Notes under the pieces: generated by a model | The model's database searches: none | What the model was told of the DNA's origin: nothing | The model's input: only the letters and a program-made list of their open reading frames with translations | Position numbers and translations under genes: made by a program | Assembly (NCBI RefSeq): GCF_017814945.1 | Contig: NZ_JAGIPX010000006.1 | Location: forward strand, 62,001 to 126,000 | Reading direction: 5' to 3' | Source of the DNA: Paraburkholderia sp. LEh10 | GTDB lineage: Bacteria; Pseudomonadota; Gammaproteobacteria; Burkholderiales; Burkholderiaceae | DNA: 64,000 nucleotides | Part shown: positions 1 to 9,145 of the stretch, piece after piece | Layout of the letters: the number at the start of each line of letters is the position of its first letter | Numbering within the stretch: position 1 is the first letter of the stretch

Positions 1-430
1 CGGGTGTACCCCGGAACAACAGGCCGTTCAGATAGGCCGCACCGCGGTTCACTGGAAACGGCATGTGCGTAAGTGGCTTATAGGAAGACTTCCAAAGCGA
101 CTTGCAGTTGGTCGGATCGATGGCGAATGTGTCGAGCGCCGTCGTCACGTACATGGTCCCGTCGACCAGGATAGGGCCGGCTTGCAAGGAGCCGCCGTCG
201 GACAGTACGAGCCGGCAGACCTCCTTCAGTTGGGTCACGTTCTTTGTGTTGATCTGCGTCAGGTGCGCATAGCGTTGCGCGGCATAGTCGTTGTGATAGG
301 TCGGCCAGGTGCTATCGGCGAGATCCGGGTCTTCGCCCACCCCTGCGGCTGCCGAGGCGGCAAGACTCACTGCGGCGAGCAGGATTCCGGCCGTGAGCCG
401 TCCTAAGATGTTCATGCAAGTCGTTTTCAT
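1..430 (-). CDS. PQQ-dependent (quinoprotein) alcohol dehydrogenase, N-terminal part
   Basis: The gene runs off the left edge, so only the first 143 residues are visible. The start ATG at 430 follows a GGAGAC Shine-Dalgarno site. A signal peptide is clear: MKTTC, a hydrophobic core (AGILLAAVSLAASAAA), then the mature region. The text after it (WPTYHNDYAAQRYAHLTQIN, then NVTQL and the AGPILVDGTMYVTT stretch) is the typical first propeller blade of periplasmic PQQ alcohol dehydrogenases, which oxidise alcohols and pass electrons to cytochrome c or quinone. The pqq biosynthesis genes lie 2-6 kb upstream on the same strand, which fits a need for the cofactor. Whether it carries a C-terminal haem domain cannot be seen. 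Family assignment is confident; substrate is unknown. Confidence 0.85.
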   Translation of the reverse strand, partial: MKTTCMNILGRLTAGILLAAVSLAASAAAGVGEDPDLADSTWPTYHNDYAAQRYAHLTQINTKNVTQLKEVCRLVLSDGGSLQAGPILVDGTMYVTTALDTFAIDPTNCKSLWKSSYKPLTHMPFPVNRGAAYLNGLLFRGTP

Positions 431-622
431 ACAGTCTCCGTTCTTATAGAACAGGCTCAAGCCGTGAAATGTGCGTGCGAACGCCGCCGCCCGGATCGAC
501 TCGTGCGGTTCCGGTCTGACGACGAACGGGTTTCCAGAGGATTGGGGGTGCCGCGCCACGGGCGCGAAGCGGAGCAGCGCGGCCGTGGCAAAGCTGATGG
601 CGCTAGCGCGCCCGCGCTGCGC

Positions 623-1087
623 TCATTTTTTCTTGCCCTGCACGAGCCAGGCCGCGTACATCTTCTTGACCGCATCGGTCGCAGGGTCCAGTTGCATAAT
701 CGCGCCGAACATCTCCGCGCCGTACATGAACGAAACCCAGCACGACAACTCGACGATCTGCTCCGCGCTGAAGTGTGTGCGCAACTCATCAAACACTTCG
801 TCGGCGATGCCTGTCGGGCTTTGCGCGACGGCAGTACCGAAGCGGACGGCCGCCGCCACACGCGGGTCATCGTAATGAGACTGCGGGTCGCCCAGCGATG
901 CGCAGAACTTGCAGCCGCTCTGCTGCGCGACGGCACGGCGCACTTCCTCCTTCAGGTCAGAGTCGACCGTTCCCCCGAAGCGCAGGAACTCGTCCATTTC
1001 CATCCATTTCTTTGAGATGTCCTTTCGGTGATCCATGACGTTGAAGTAAGGGGTACCTGATCGCGTGGCTTGTTCAAGGCGGGGCAT
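623..1087 (-). CDS. Carboxymuconolactone decarboxylase/AhpD-like protein
   Basis: A 154-residue protein with an AhpD-like core. The GCKFCASLG stretch carries the CxxC pair found in redox-active members, and the following helices (DEVFDELRTHFSAEQIVELSCWVSFMYG) match the all-helical CMD fold. The start at 1087 has an AGGAGAC site 8 bases upstream. In this family CxxC proteins act as peroxidase or disulfide reductase partners, while members without it are decarboxylases. Because the usual Glu and His of the AhpD relay are not obvious, the exact reaction is uncertain. It lies between the PQQ alcohol dehydrogenase and an ABM monooxygenase, all on the minus strand, so it may be co-transcribed with them. 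Confidence 0.8.
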   Translation of the reverse strand: MPRLEQATRSGTPYFNVMDHRKDISKKWMEMDEFLRFGGTVDSDLKEEVRRAVAQQSGCKFCASLGDPQSHYDDPRVAAAVRFGTAVAQSPTGIADEVFDELRTHFSAEQIVELSCWVSFMYGAEMFGAIMQLDPATDAVKKMYAAWLVQGKKK

Positions 1088-1133
1088 GTTGTGTCTCCTG
1101 GATTAGGGGTTACGATTACTTCTTTAGCGGTCT

Positions 1134-1439
1134 TTAGATGCTGACCAGCAAGGGGCTTTTCATTTCGAAGAACTGCAGATCGACGTCCGATTCGAGATAG
1201 TCGAGCCGGTGCTCCCAGAAATCAGCGAGGTGCGGCATAGCCAGATGCCGGTCCAGGCTTTCCCGGCTACGCCAGTTCTCGTAGAACATGAAAAGGTTGG
1301 GGTCGTCTACGCTGCGGTGAAAGTGATAGTCGATGCAATCGGCTTCGAGTCGCGTGGGCTCGACAAGCGATTGCAGGACCTGCTCAAGCGCCTCTCGCTT
1401 CTCGGGCTTCGCGTGTAGGTAGGCGATCAGGGTTAGCAT
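1134..1439 (-). CDS. Antibiotic biosynthesis monooxygenase (ABM)-fold protein, putative quinol monooxygenase
   Basis: A 101-residue single-domain protein of the dimeric ferredoxin-like ABM fold, related to YgiN-type quinol monooxygenases. Typical marks are the KPEKREALEQVL helix, the C-x-D-Y-H-F-H strand near residue 36-41, the FMFYENW strand, and the HLAMPHLADF helix. An AAGGAGC site lies 6 bases before the ATG at 1439. A perfect inverted repeat (1461-1484) lies just upstream and may be its operator or a leader hairpin. It is the first gene of the three-gene minus-strand group ending in the PQQ alcohol dehydrogenase, 46 bases upstream of the AhpD-like gene. No cofactor site is expected for this family. 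Confidence 0.82.
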   Translation of the reverse strand: MLTLIAYLHAKPEKREALEQVLQSLVEPTRLEADCIDYHFHRSVDDPNLFMFYENWRSRESLDRHLAMPHLADFWEHRLDYLESDVDLQFFEMKSPLLVSI

Positions 1440-1460
1440 CGGAAAGCTCCTTCTAGTTGC

Positions 1461-1484
1461 AGCGGGCGTCCATTGGAGCCCGCT
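1461..1484. promoter_or_regulatory. Inverted repeat upstream of the ABM gene
   Basis: Two 7-base arms, AGCGGGC and GCCCGCT, enclose a central GTCCATTGGA that is itself nearly palindromic. The repeat begins 22 bases upstream of the ABM start and 5' to its Shine-Dalgarno site. It could be a repressor operator or a leader mRNA hairpin. No regulator is assigned. Confidence 0.4.
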
Positions 1485-2205
1485 TGATGGGAAACATTGA
1501 CCCCGCCCGTGCCCGTAACGGCCGACGGCAGGATTCCACTGCCGGACGTTGCGCCTGCAACGAGCCGGATAGAACGAACGGATGTCTCACGTTACTGAGC
1601 GTCTCAACGCTCAGCCTGCGCCTCGATCTGACGCGCCCGAACTCTGGGCAGATCCGTGCGAACTGGCCGCGATTGAAATGGTGAATAACGTCAATTTCTG
1701 GCACCTGCCGAGGCGTTCGGTCCTTTCATGTTTGTCTCCGTCGATTCCGTCGCTATCGGTCGGCTTTTGCAAGCGAGGGAGAGGCGTTTCCGGTAGCGAT
1801 TTACGGCTAACGATACCTTCAAAAACCATGAACAAAAAGCGCAAACAACGGCAAATTTTCTTCTTGTTTTTCGAACGTTTTATGATGTGACCGCCATTTT
1901 TAATGCGTCCGTGCAGGGATTACCCTTGAGTCTGCGCGCCGTCCCGTCCCTAAGCACGACGAAAGGTCTGTATCTTCGGAAAAGTCGATCGGTCTGATCG
2001 GCCTTTTTGATGGATCGTTCATTTCGGACAGGCGCGCGAATCGATTGGGGCCGTCCGGGGGCGCCCCGACTGTCTTCAGCTTTGGTTATGAGGCGAGTGC
2101 GCTGCCACTCACGGAAAGGGCAATCAGGGACGACTACACCCCGCGTATGGCGGATCTTCCGTTCGGCTTTGTTTAAGCAGCGTGTCTTGTCACAGGAAGG
2201 ACCTC
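1485..2205. other. Intergenic stretch without a recognisable gene
   Basis: About 720 bases between the ABM gene and the pqq regulator. Short open frames on both strands show no family features and no good ribosome sites. Part of it (about 1810-1900) is visibly more AT-rich than its surroundings and could hold the promoter of the minus-strand group, but I found no convincing sigma-54 or sigma-70 pair. Confidence 0.5.
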
Positions 2206-2230
2206 GCATGCTGGCCGCGCGCCAGCATGC
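2206..2230 (-). terminator. Stem-loop after the pqq-regulator operon
   Basis: GCATGCTGGC and GCCAGCATGC form a perfect 10-bp stem with a CGCGC loop, about 50 bases after the response regulator stop. No run of T follows, so it may be a Rho-dependent or transcript-stabilising hairpin rather than a classical terminator. Confidence 0.45.
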
Positions 2231-2281
2231 GTGCCGGGGGCGATCGCCTCTAAAATCCGACGATCCCATCGCCGTGAAATC

Positions 2282-2947
2282 TTAAGGAAACGGCAACGCC
2301 GCGACGCCAACCTGCAGCCCGAGCCGCGTCGCGATCTGGGCAAGCTGCACGCCGTTGTCGGCGCCAAACTTCTGTCGGATCACCGACTGATGATTTGCGA
2401 CCGTTTTTGGGCTCAGACCAAGCTTCTCAGCGATGTTCGGCAACGTGTAGCCCTGCACCAGTAGCCGCAGCACTTCGAACTCGCGTGGCGACAACTGCCT
2501 GCCGCCTGACGCGCCGTCCTGGCAGCCGTTACTCAGCGCGAGCGCGTGCGACACGTCGGGGCTCAGATAACGCTTGCGCCGTGCGATCTCATGCACCGCT
2601 TCGACCAGTATATCGGGCGCGCTCGCCTTCGTGACATAGCCCAACGCGCCGGCGTCGAGCGCGCGCCGCACGAATACCGCTTCCTCGTGCATGCTGAACG
2701 CGAGCACCGCCGTGCCCGGTTCGCGAGCCAGCATCCGGCGCATCGCCTCGATGCCGCTCGCGCCCGGCAAGGACACATCCATCACGACCACCTCGGGCGC
2801 GAGCACACAAAAGCGCTGATAGGCCTCGGTCGCATTGCCGGCTTCGCCCACGACATTCACATCGCCGCACCGTTCGAGCAGGCGCGTGTAGCCCTCTCGG
2901 ACCACTGCGTGGTCATCGACCAGCAGCACCGCGATCTTGCGCATCAT
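2282..2947 (-). CDS. LuxR/FixJ-type two-component response regulator
   Basis: A 221-residue response regulator. The receiver domain (about 4-120) has the acidic pair DD at 11-12, the phospho-acceptor Asp57 in VVVMDVSLPG, and the conserved Lys in GYVTKAS. The C-terminal LuxR helix-turn-helix (about 150-210) reads LSPREFEVLRLLVQGYTLPN and LSPKTVANHQ. Its ATG overlaps the pqqE stop (ATGA at 2944-2947), so it is translationally coupled to the PQQ biosynthesis operon. No histidine kinase lies in the window. Regulators of this class control quinoprotein dehydrogenase and pqq genes in several proteobacteria, so control of the alcohol dehydrogenase at the left edge is a reasonable inference. A second in-frame ATG at 2944 is also possible. 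Confidence 0.88.
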   Translation of the reverse strand: MMRKIAVLLVDDHAVVREGYTRLLERCGDVNVVGEAGNATEAYQRFCVLAPEVVVMDVSLPGASGIEAMRRMLAREPGTAVLAFSMHEEAVFVRRALDAGALGYVTKASAPDILVEAVHEIARRKRYLSPDVSHALALSNGCQDGASGGRQLSPREFEVLRLLVQGYTLPNIAEKLGLSPKTVANHQSVIRQKFGADNGVQLAQIATRLGLQVGVAALPFP

Positions 2948-4155
2948 GATCGTTCGCGTGAGTTCGCGTCGGTGCGAAATATAATCGGCTGGTCCCTGAG
3001 GGATGCGCGCCGCAGCGCGGCCTGCGGGCGCGCGGCCGCGAATCGCACGGTCTGCTCGACGGCGCCATGCAACCGCGACTTATCACACACCGGGTCGGTG
3101 TTGGCAGCGTCGCCCGTCAACAGATAAGCCTGACAGCGGCAACCTGCAAGATCGTGTTCCTTCTCGTCGCAACTCCGACACGGCTCCTTCATCCAGCCGA
3201 AGCCGCGATAGCGCTGGAACGCGTCGCTGTAATACCAGATGTCCGCGAGCGGCCTCTCCGTCACGCGCGGTAGCACGAGCCCCGGCAGCGAGCGCGCCGC
3301 GTGGCACGGCAGCGCGAGCCCGTCCGGCGAGATGCCGAGGAACAGGTTGCCCCAGCCGTTCATGCAGCGCTTCGGGCGATCCTCGAAGTAGTCGGGCACC
3401 ACGAACAGGATCTTGCAGCGCCCGCCGATGCGCTCGCGATACCGTTGCACGACGGCTTCGGCCTGCTCGACCTGCGCGCGCGTCGGAATCAGTTCGGCGC
3501 GGTTAAGGTAAGCCCAACCGTAATACTGCGTGTTCGCCAGTTCGAGGTACTCGGCGCCCATCTCGAGCGCCATGTCGATAATCCTGTCCACATGGGGCAG
3601 ATTGTAGCGATGCAGCACGCAGTTCAGCACCATCGGAAAGCCATGTGCCTTGATCGATGTCGCGACCTTCTTCTTCAGGTCGAAGGTGCGCGTGCTGCTA
3701 AGAAAATCGTTCAGCTCTTGCGTCGAGTCCTGGAAGGACAGCTGGATGTGATCAAGGCCCGCGTCCTTCAACGCGCCAAGTCGCTGGTCGGTCAAGCCAA
3801 TACCCGATGTAATCAGGTTCGTATAAAAGCCAAGCTTGCGTGCTTCCCCGACGAGCACTTCGAGATCGTCGCGCAGCAGCGGCTCGCCTCCGGACAACCC
3901 AAGCTGTGCGGCGCCCAGCGCGCGTGCTTGGCGCAACACGTCGAGCCACTGCGCAGTGCTCAATTCCTGTCCGAGCGACGCGTAGTCAACGGGGTTCGAG
4001 CAGAAAACACAGTGCAACGGACAGCGATAGGTTAGCTCCGCCAGCAGCCACAGAGGTGGGCCAACTGGCGGGTCAGCGAGCGGCACCACAGTGCGCGGGC
4101 TGGCGTCCGCATGGGTGGACTGTATTGAGTTACGCGGGTCGGCGGCATCGTTCAT
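2944..4155 (-). CDS. pqqE: PQQ biosynthesis radical SAM protein PqqE
   Basis: PqqE is the radical SAM enzyme that links the Glu and Tyr side chains of PqqA, the first step of PQQ synthesis. The 403-residue protein has the CxxxCxxC cluster motif as Cys45, Cys49, Cys52 (RCPLHCVFC) followed by the GGEPLLRDD SAM-binding segment. A C-terminal SPASM region holds many Cys (CMNGWGN, PCHAARS, EPCRSCDEKEHDLAGCRC). The start at 4155 was chosen because a GGAG site lies 7 bases upstream inside pqqD; the longer frame to 4212 would overlap pqqD by 53 bases. It starts 4 bases after the pqqD stop and overlaps the response regulator by 4 bases. Confidence 0.96.
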   Translation of the reverse strand: MNDAADPRNSIQSTHADASPRTVVPLADPPVGPPLWLLAELTYRCPLHCVFCSNPVDYASLGQELSTAQWLDVLRQARALGAAQLGLSGGEPLLRDDLEVLVGEARKLGFYTNLITSGIGLTDQRLGALKDAGLDHIQLSFQDSTQELNDFLSSTRTFDLKKKVATSIKAHGFPMVLNCVLHRYNLPHVDRIIDMALEMGAEYLELANTQYYGWAYLNRAELIPTRAQVEQAEAVVQRYRERIGGRCKILFVVPDYFEDRPKRCMNGWGNLFLGISPDGLALPCHAARSLPGLVLPRVTERPLADIWYYSDAFQRYRGFGWMKEPCRSCDEKEHDLAGCRCQAYLLTGDAANTDPVCDKSRLHGAVEQTVRFAAARPQAALRRASLRDQPIIFRTDANSRERS

Positions 4156-4159
4156 CGCA

Positions 4160-4429
4160 TCACTCCAGCCAGCCACGTCGTTCGGCTTCGTCGACGAACG
4201 CCAGCACTTCATGGCCGATTTCGCGCGTATTGAACGCCGCTTCCAGGTCGGCGATCAGCGCATCGACGTCGCGTGTGCCGTCGCAGCGCAACAAGATTTC
4301 GGACGCGCTCTGATTGAGCTTCACCATCCCTTCCGGGTACAGTAGTACATAGGCTTGCTGTACCGGTTCGAACTGAAGCCGGTAAATCGGCTTGAGCTTC
4401 AACAGTCGGATGCCGGAAATACCGTTCAT
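4160..4429 (-). CDS. pqqD: PQQ biosynthesis peptide chaperone PqqD
   Basis: PqqD binds the precursor peptide PqqA and presents it to PqqE. The 89-residue product contains the family hallmark [19 protein letters not shown] followed by [10 protein letters not shown] and a C-terminal helical region ending in RRGWLE. Length is normal (about 90). The ATG at 4429 overlaps the pqqC stop by 4 bases, which indicates coupled translation. Confidence 0.96.
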   Translation of the reverse strand: MNGISGIRLLKLKPIYRLQFEPVQQAYVLLYPEGMVKLNQSASEILLRCDGTRDVDALIADLEAAFNTREIGHEVLAFVDEAERRGWLE

Positions 4430-5124
4430 TGCACAAACGCCTTTTCGATCGAATCGAGCATGGTCCAGAGGATATCGAGCTTGAACTGCAGGATGTCCAG
4501 CGCGCGTTGCTGCTGTTCGCGACGTGTGAAATGTTCAAGCGTCACTTCGAGACCATGTTCGACATCGCGGTTCGCGAGCGAGATTCGCGAACGGAAATAC
4601 GCGAGGCCGTCCGGCTCGATCCACGGATAGTGCTCGGGCCAGCTTGCAAGCCGGTCACGATGGACTTGCGGAGCGAACATCTCGGTCAGTGACGAGCACA
4701 CGGCCTCCTGCCAAGGCGCGCGGCGCGCGAAGTTCACATAGGCGTCGACGGCGAAACGCACGCCCGGCGTCACCTGCCTGAGGGACCACAATTCGTCGCG
4801 CGCTAATCCTACGGCGTCGCCGAGCCGCGCCCACGCTTCGATGCCGCCCGCCTGGTCCCCGAAGCCATCGTGATCGAGAATGCGTTGCATCCAGCGACGG
4901 CGCGTCGCGCGATCAGGACAGTTGGACAGGATCGCGGCGTCCTTCAAGGGAATATTGATCTGGTAATAAAAGCGATTCGCGACCCAGCCACGGACCTGTT
5001 CCCGCGAACATCCACCGCTATTCATCTTCACGTTGAACGGATGATGAATGTGATACGCGGCACCCTTCGCACGCAGTTGCGTTTCGAATTCGTCGCGTGT
5101 CCAGGCACTGCGTTCTGAGTCCAT
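4426..5124 (-). CDS. pqqC: Pyrroloquinoline-quinone synthase PqqC
   Basis: PqqC is the cofactorless oxidase that performs the final ring closure and eight-electron oxidation to PQQ. The 232-residue product shows the family blocks [50 protein letters not shown] and GGIEAWARL. The start at 5124 has GGAGACTCG directly before the ATG; a longer open frame reaching 5499 runs back through the pqqB end and is not supported. The pqqB gene ends 89 bases upstream. Confidence 0.96.
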   Translation of the reverse strand: MDSERSAWTRDEFETQLRAKGAAYHIHHPFNVKMNSGGCSREQVRGWVANRFYYQINIPLKDAAILSNCPDRATRRRWMQRILDHDGFGDQAGGIEAWARLGDAVGLARDELWSLRQVTPGVRFAVDAYVNFARRAPWQEAVCSSLTEMFAPQVHRDRLASWPEHYPWIEPDGLAYFRSRISLANRDVEHGLEVTLEHFTRREQQQRALDILQFKLDILWTMLDSIEKAFVQ

Positions 5125-5213
5125 CGAGTCTCCGTCTGTGTATTCGTGTTCCGTGCGCGATGCAGCCGATGCACTGCGTCCGCGGGGGCTTACGGCGGGC
5201 ATCACTTCCCGTA

Positions 5214-6143
5214 TCACATTTCGAATTGCATGCCGTCGTGGGCGACTTCGATTCCGTGCCGTTCGAGTTCCGCGCGTTCCGGCCCGCGCTCCCTGAGAAT
5301 CGGATTCGTGTTGTTGATATGGACCAGCACCTTGCGCACGTTCGGGCGAGCGATGGTATCGAGCACTTCTATCATGCCGCCCGTGCCTGTCAGCGCCAGG
5401 TGCCCCATGTCTGCGCCGGTTTTGCTCGACAGCCCGAGGCGGATCATCTCGTCGTCGGTCCAGAATGTGCCGTCGATGAGCAGCAGGTCCGCGCTGCACA
5501 TCGCGGCCATCACATGCGGCTCGATCACGCCGAGGCCTGGCGCGTAGAATGCACGCTTGCCTGTCGCACTGTTTTCAAATACCAGGCCGATGTTGTCGCC
5601 GGCGACCGGCGAGTTCCGGCGCGGTGAGTACGGCGGCGCGTTGCTGGTAAGCGCGAGTGCAGTCACCTTCACATCGGTGAGGAACGGGATCGCGAGCGTC
5701 GCCCCGTCACCGCCAACCGCCGGTATCTGCCGGCGCTCGATGCGGCAGTAGCTCGACAGGATGGGCCCGATCGGAAAGCCGCTGCTTAGATCCTGCCACA
5801 CGGACGCGGTCGCATACAGCGGCAGCGGGCAGTGATGCTCGCGCAGCATCAACAGTCCGCTCACGTGGTCGATCTGCGCGTCCATTGCCAGTATCGCAGC
5901 GATCCCGCTGTCGCGGACCGCGCGCGCCGGCTGGAGCTCGGTGTTCGATGCGATCTGCGCGAGAATGTCGGGCGACGCATTAACGAGCAGCCAGTCTGCA
6001 TTGTTCGTCGTGACCGCGAGCGACGATTGTGTGCGTCGCAGCGCATCGACCGTGCCGCGTCTGAAGCCGTCGCAATTCGGGCAATTGCAGTTCCATTGAG
6101 GGAAGCCGCCACCCGCTGACGAGCCTAGTACCTTGATTTTCAT
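5214..6143 (-). CDS. pqqB: PQQ biosynthesis protein PqqB
   Basis: A 309-residue metallo-beta-lactamase-fold protein, which in current models hydroxylates the tyrosine part of the cross-linked PqqA product using iron. The N-terminus [21 protein letters not shown] with CPNC, and the [16 protein letters not shown] metal-binding segment, are characteristic. HINNTNPIL near the C-terminus is also a family signature. Length is typical. The gene is separated from pqqA by 359 bases, longer than usual, with an inverted repeat in between. Confidence 0.96.
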   Translation of the reverse strand: MKIKVLGSSAGGGFPQWNCNCPNCDGFRRGTVDALRRTQSSLAVTTNNADWLLVNASPDILAQIASNTELQPARAVRDSGIAAILAMDAQIDHVSGLLMLREHHCPLPLYATASVWQDLSSGFPIGPILSSYCRIERRQIPAVGGDGATLAIPFLTDVKVTALALTSNAPPYSPRRNSPVAGDNIGLVFENSATGKRAFYAPGLGVIEPHVMAAMCSADLLLIDGTFWTDDEMIRLGLSSKTGADMGHLALTGTGGMIEVLDTIARPNVRKVLVHINNTNPILRERGPERAELERHGIEVAHDGMQFEM

Positions 6144-6414
6144 AGCAGCGTTCGCGAGGTCAGTTTGTCGTGATCGTTGAATTCACTCTTGAGTACACTG
6201 GCATGCACTGTCATGTCGCGACTGCCTGAGCAGGCCCACGCTCGACAAGTGCTTCGTCGGGTGGTGGTCATGCTCGTGCCGCCTCTGCCTGCTACCTCCA
6301 ACGCCACAAGTGAGGCGGTTGTCGAACCCGCGGGCTTCCGTCCGATAGTGCAATCCTTGTCCCGCCCCAAGCACAATGCTGAACTCGGACGCGCTCGTAA
6401 GCGCGCCCGACAAC

Positions 6415-6480
6415 GGCCACCGTGAAACTCAATTGCAGCACTGCGCATTGGGGTTTCCTCGGTTGCTTTACGCGGTGGCC
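6415..6480 (-). other. Long-range inverted repeat between pqqA and pqqB
   Basis: GGCCACCG at 6415-6422 and CGGTGGCC at 6473-6480 are perfect 8-base complements separated by 50 bases, in the 359-base pqqA-pqqB gap. A shorter stem (CGGCA/TGCCG, 6487-6502) directly follows the pqqA stop. Together they could form a partial terminator or processing site that sets a high pqqA to pqqB transcript ratio. No gene is apparent in this gap. Confidence 0.3.
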
Positions 6481-6502
6481 TTTCAACGGCACGGCGATGC
6501 CG

Positions 6503-6577
6503 CTATCGATTCGCGACGTACATCGTGATTTCGAAACCCAAACGCAGATCGGTGTAAGCGGGTGTCGTCCACTTCAT
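6503..6577 (-). CDS. pqqA: PQQ precursor peptide PqqA
   Basis: A 24-residue peptide, [20 protein letters not shown] followed by VANR, that is the ribosomal precursor of PQQ. The conserved Glu16 and Tyr20 (E-x3-Y), which become the carbon skeleton of PQQ, are present. A strong AAGGAGG site lies 6 bases upstream of the ATG. It is the first gene of pqqABCDE and the region upstream (6578-7019) should hold the operon promoter. Confidence 0.97.
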   Translation of the reverse strand: MKWTTPAYTDLRLGFEITMYVANR

Positions 6578-7019
6578 ATAGCCTCCTTGATTGCTAAAGC
6601 CCAATTGGATCGAAAGTCGGATTGCCCCGACGTTCGATTGCCCGGATGATTCCGAGCGGTTGCAGCGGCGATCCCATTTGAATGCATCGCCCACTGATCC
6701 TCGTTTCCCGGCAAGTTGCCGAGGTACTCCGCAGTTCGAACGGCTTTCCCGACTCGCTCCTCGGCGTTGAGCCTGTCTCGACAATCACTCTACGGCGAAG
6801 CTGCAGAAAGAAAAATGCGTCCTCGGAAAAAGATATTTCCCTCGGGTGGACGAATCGACCACTGAGCGACACTTCGTCATGCGAGCTTGCCCGGACCGCC
6901 GGCCAGACTGCGACGCTAATAACAGCGAGTGCCCAACCTTAACCGTATGAGATCCATTCATCTCATTGATTCATGAGTGGAGATTCTGTCCGGCCTCGCC
7001 GGCACTTGCTGTTCCTATA
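6578..7019. other. Intergenic region upstream of pqqA
   Basis: About 440 bases between pqqA and the oxidoreductase gene upstream, both on the minus strand. It must contain the end of the sugar operon and the pqqA promoter. A short CCGGC-GAG-GCCGG stem lies close to the oxidoreductase stop (about 6995-7007). I saw no clear promoter boxes. Confidence 0.4.
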
Positions 7020-8018
7020 TCACGCGACTGATTCCATGCGACCCGACTTGGCGCCGCGAATGATGGCTTCGAGGAGCGCGATGTTGTTGACCATGTCCTC
7101 GCCAGTAATTGGATAGTTCTCACCCGACTTCACGGCTTTAGCAAACGCCTCAAGGTTGGTCAAAACGGCCTCCGCTTTTCCCACCTCAGTGGTAGTGATC
7201 GGCTGTCCGGCCAATCCCTTGGTCACAACCCAGCCGTCGGGTGCCTCGACATGCGCCCGGTCACGAATATCAATCCAACCCCTTGTCCCGTAGACTGCAA
7301 ATCGGGAAATGAACGGATACGAGAGACTCGCGCTGATATAGGCCGTACCACCGCTTTGAAACCGACAAAGCGCACTCATCGTATCGCCCGACGGCAGTTG
7401 TGAAGCCAGTTGCTCGCACGTAACCAGCACCTGCTTCGCAGGCCCCATCAGTTTCACTGCAAGGTCCGTGAGATGAATCCCCGTCGCGGTCATGCCGGCG
7501 GCAGGCGCGTGATCCGGTTGCAGACGCCAGTTATCCGCGCTCAATGAGAGGAATTTGTCGTGGCTGAAGTTCGCTTCAATCTGCACCAGCCGGCCAAGCT
7601 GCCCTGATGCAGCAAGCTGAAGCATCTCCGCCACAGGAGGCTCGAAGCGACGCTCGTGTCCCATGCCAAGCACCAACCCTGCTTCCTTGCACATTGCGAT
7701 AGACTGTTCCGCACCCGCTCGGGTGAGCGCGAGGGGCTTCTCGCAGAAGACATGCTTGCCGGCACGCACGGCGCTTGCAATCTGCGCCTCATGAAGCGAA
7801 TGCGGCGTCGCGAGGATGACCGCGTCGACTAACGGGTCCGCTAACGCTTCCTCATAGCTGGCGCTGAACGCGATCTTGTTCTCGGCGGCAAAGGGACTGC
7901 TGGCCTCGACGTTGGGATCGACCGCTCGCACAATTCGCATTTCGTCGCTGTGAGATTGAACCAGCGTCGTCATTTTCCGACCCCACCAACCCAAGCCAAT
8001 CATCGCAACATTCAGCAT
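7020..8018 (-). CDS. Gfo/Idh/MocA family NAD(P)-dependent oxidoreductase
   Basis: A 332-residue dehydrogenase of the glucose-fructose oxidoreductase/inositol 2-dehydrogenase family. The N-terminal Rossmann fold starts with MLNVAMIGLGWWGRKM. The family lysine motif is seen in KHVFCEKPLALTRAGAE, and the C-terminal domain includes GIHLTDLAVKLMG with a conserved His. The start at 8018 follows a GGAG site and gives the usual N-terminus; the longer frame to 8081 adds an unconserved extension. It is the last gene of the sugar importer operon, 77 bases after a permease gene, and probably oxidises the imported sugar or polyol. Substrate is not deducible. Confidence 0.9.
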   Translation of the reverse strand: MLNVAMIGLGWWGRKMTTLVQSHSDEMRIVRAVDPNVEASSPFAAENKIAFSASYEEALADPLVDAVILATPHSLHEAQIASAVRAGKHVFCEKPLALTRAGAEQSIAMCKEAGLVLGMGHERRFEPPVAEMLQLAASGQLGRLVQIEANFSHDKFLSLSADNWRLQPDHAPAAGMTATGIHLTDLAVKLMGPAKQVLVTCEQLASQLPSGDTMSALCRFQSGGTAYISASLSYPFISRFAVYGTRGWIDIRDRAHVEAPDGWVVTKGLAGQPITTTEVGKAEAVLTNLEAFAKAVKSGENYPITGEDMVNNIALLEAIIRGAKSGRMESVA

Positions 8019-8095
8019 TTCCTTCTCCACTTCAACTTTTATTGTGACGGGAACATTCCCGATCCAAAGAGCCGCGCTCAAAGAGTTGACCGCTG

Positions 8096-9088
8096 CTATT
8101 TGACGAACTCGATTTTCGAGCGATCGAGCAGCAGAGCTACGGCAAGAACCACGACCACTCCTTTAATGACGATCTGCGAAAACGGATTCACGCCGCTCAC
8201 GTTCAGCCCGTTGCTCATGACCGTGATTACCAGTACACCGAAAAGCGCCCTATGAACGCCTCCGATACCGCCTGAGAGGGCCGTGCCTCCGATCACCACC
8301 GCTGCGATGGCATCAAGCATCAGGTCGTCGCCCATACGGGACGCGCCCGTTCCGCTTCTTGCCACCAACAGGAATCCGGCGAAGCCAGCAAGAAGCCCGC
8401 TCATCAGGAAGGCACCGGCCTTTACCGCAAACACACGCACGCCCGACAGTTCCGCAACAGCCTCTCCACCGCCGACTATCATGAGATTTCGGCCGAAATG
8501 CGTGCGAGCTGCGACAAGGGAACAAAGCAGAAAGAGGGCAAGGGACCAGAGCGCCACATTCGGAATGTTGAGCAACATACGTCCTGAGGCCAGGCAAGCG
8601 ATGCTGGAATCGCTGAAAACAACATTCGCTCCGCCCGCGAGCCAGGTCGATACGCCAGTGAAGATTCCCATCGTGCCGAGCGTGGTCAGAAACGACGGGA
8701 TTCTCCCCAGGAGATGAAGCGCGGCATTGAAGGCGCCTGCGGCAAGACCAATGGCCATGGCGACCGGAAGGGCCCACAATCCAAACGAATAGTCCCTGAC
8801 TACGAGTGCAGTTGCGATCGCCGTGAGCGTTGCGACCGCACCTAAGGATAAGTCGATTGATCCGACGAGAATGACGAAGCTGGAACCCGTGGCCACCAAT
8901 AGTAAGATGGCCGACTGCCTCATTACGTTGAAAAGGTTCATCATCGACAGAAAGCGCTCATTGGAGAGCCCGAAGACAAGCGCTTCGATCACGAGCAGTA
9001 CCACCGGAAGAAGAGTCACGAATAGCGCCTGCCGTCGGACCATTTGGAAGCCGACGGTGAACGGTGTGACTAATGCCATGTTCGACAT
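8096..9088 (-). CDS. ABC transporter permease, RbsC/monosaccharide type
   Basis: A 330-residue inner-membrane protein with about eight to ten hydrophobic helices of the ribose/xylose/galactose permease family. Hallmarks are SFVILVGSIDLSLGAVATL in the second quarter, RTHFGRNLMIVGG in the cytoplasmic loop, and AVVIGGTALSGGIGGVHRA, which contacts the ATPase. The start at 9088 has an AAGGA site about 9 bases upstream. It is one of two different permeases in the operon (the other at 10735-11718), so the transporter may use a heterodimeric membrane channel. Confidence 0.92.
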   Translation of the reverse strand: MSNMALVTPFTVGFQMVRRQALFVTLLPVVLLVIEALVFGLSNERFLSMMNLFNVMRQSAILLLVATGSSFVILVGSIDLSLGAVATLTAIATALVVRDYSFGLWALPVAMAIGLAAGAFNAALHLLGRIPSFLTTLGTMGIFTGVSTWLAGGANVVFSDSSIACLASGRMLLNIPNVALWSLALFLLCSLVAARTHFGRNLMIVGGGEAVAELSGVRVFAVKAGAFLMSGLLAGFAGFLLVARSGTGASRMGDDLMLDAIAAVVIGGTALSGGIGGVHRALFGVLVITVMSNGLNVSGVNPFSQIVIKGVVVVLAVALLLDRSKIEFVK

Positions 9089-9145
9089 GATTGACGATCC
9101 TTGAATATGCAAGTTGCCATATACGGCGGAGGTAGCTGCGCCCGC

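Noticed and set aside
1102..1130. GTAACC on the minus strand near the AhpD-like gene as another ECF promoter
   Set aside because: After 16 bases there is CAACAT, not CGATCTA, and the position overlaps the ribosome site and start codon.
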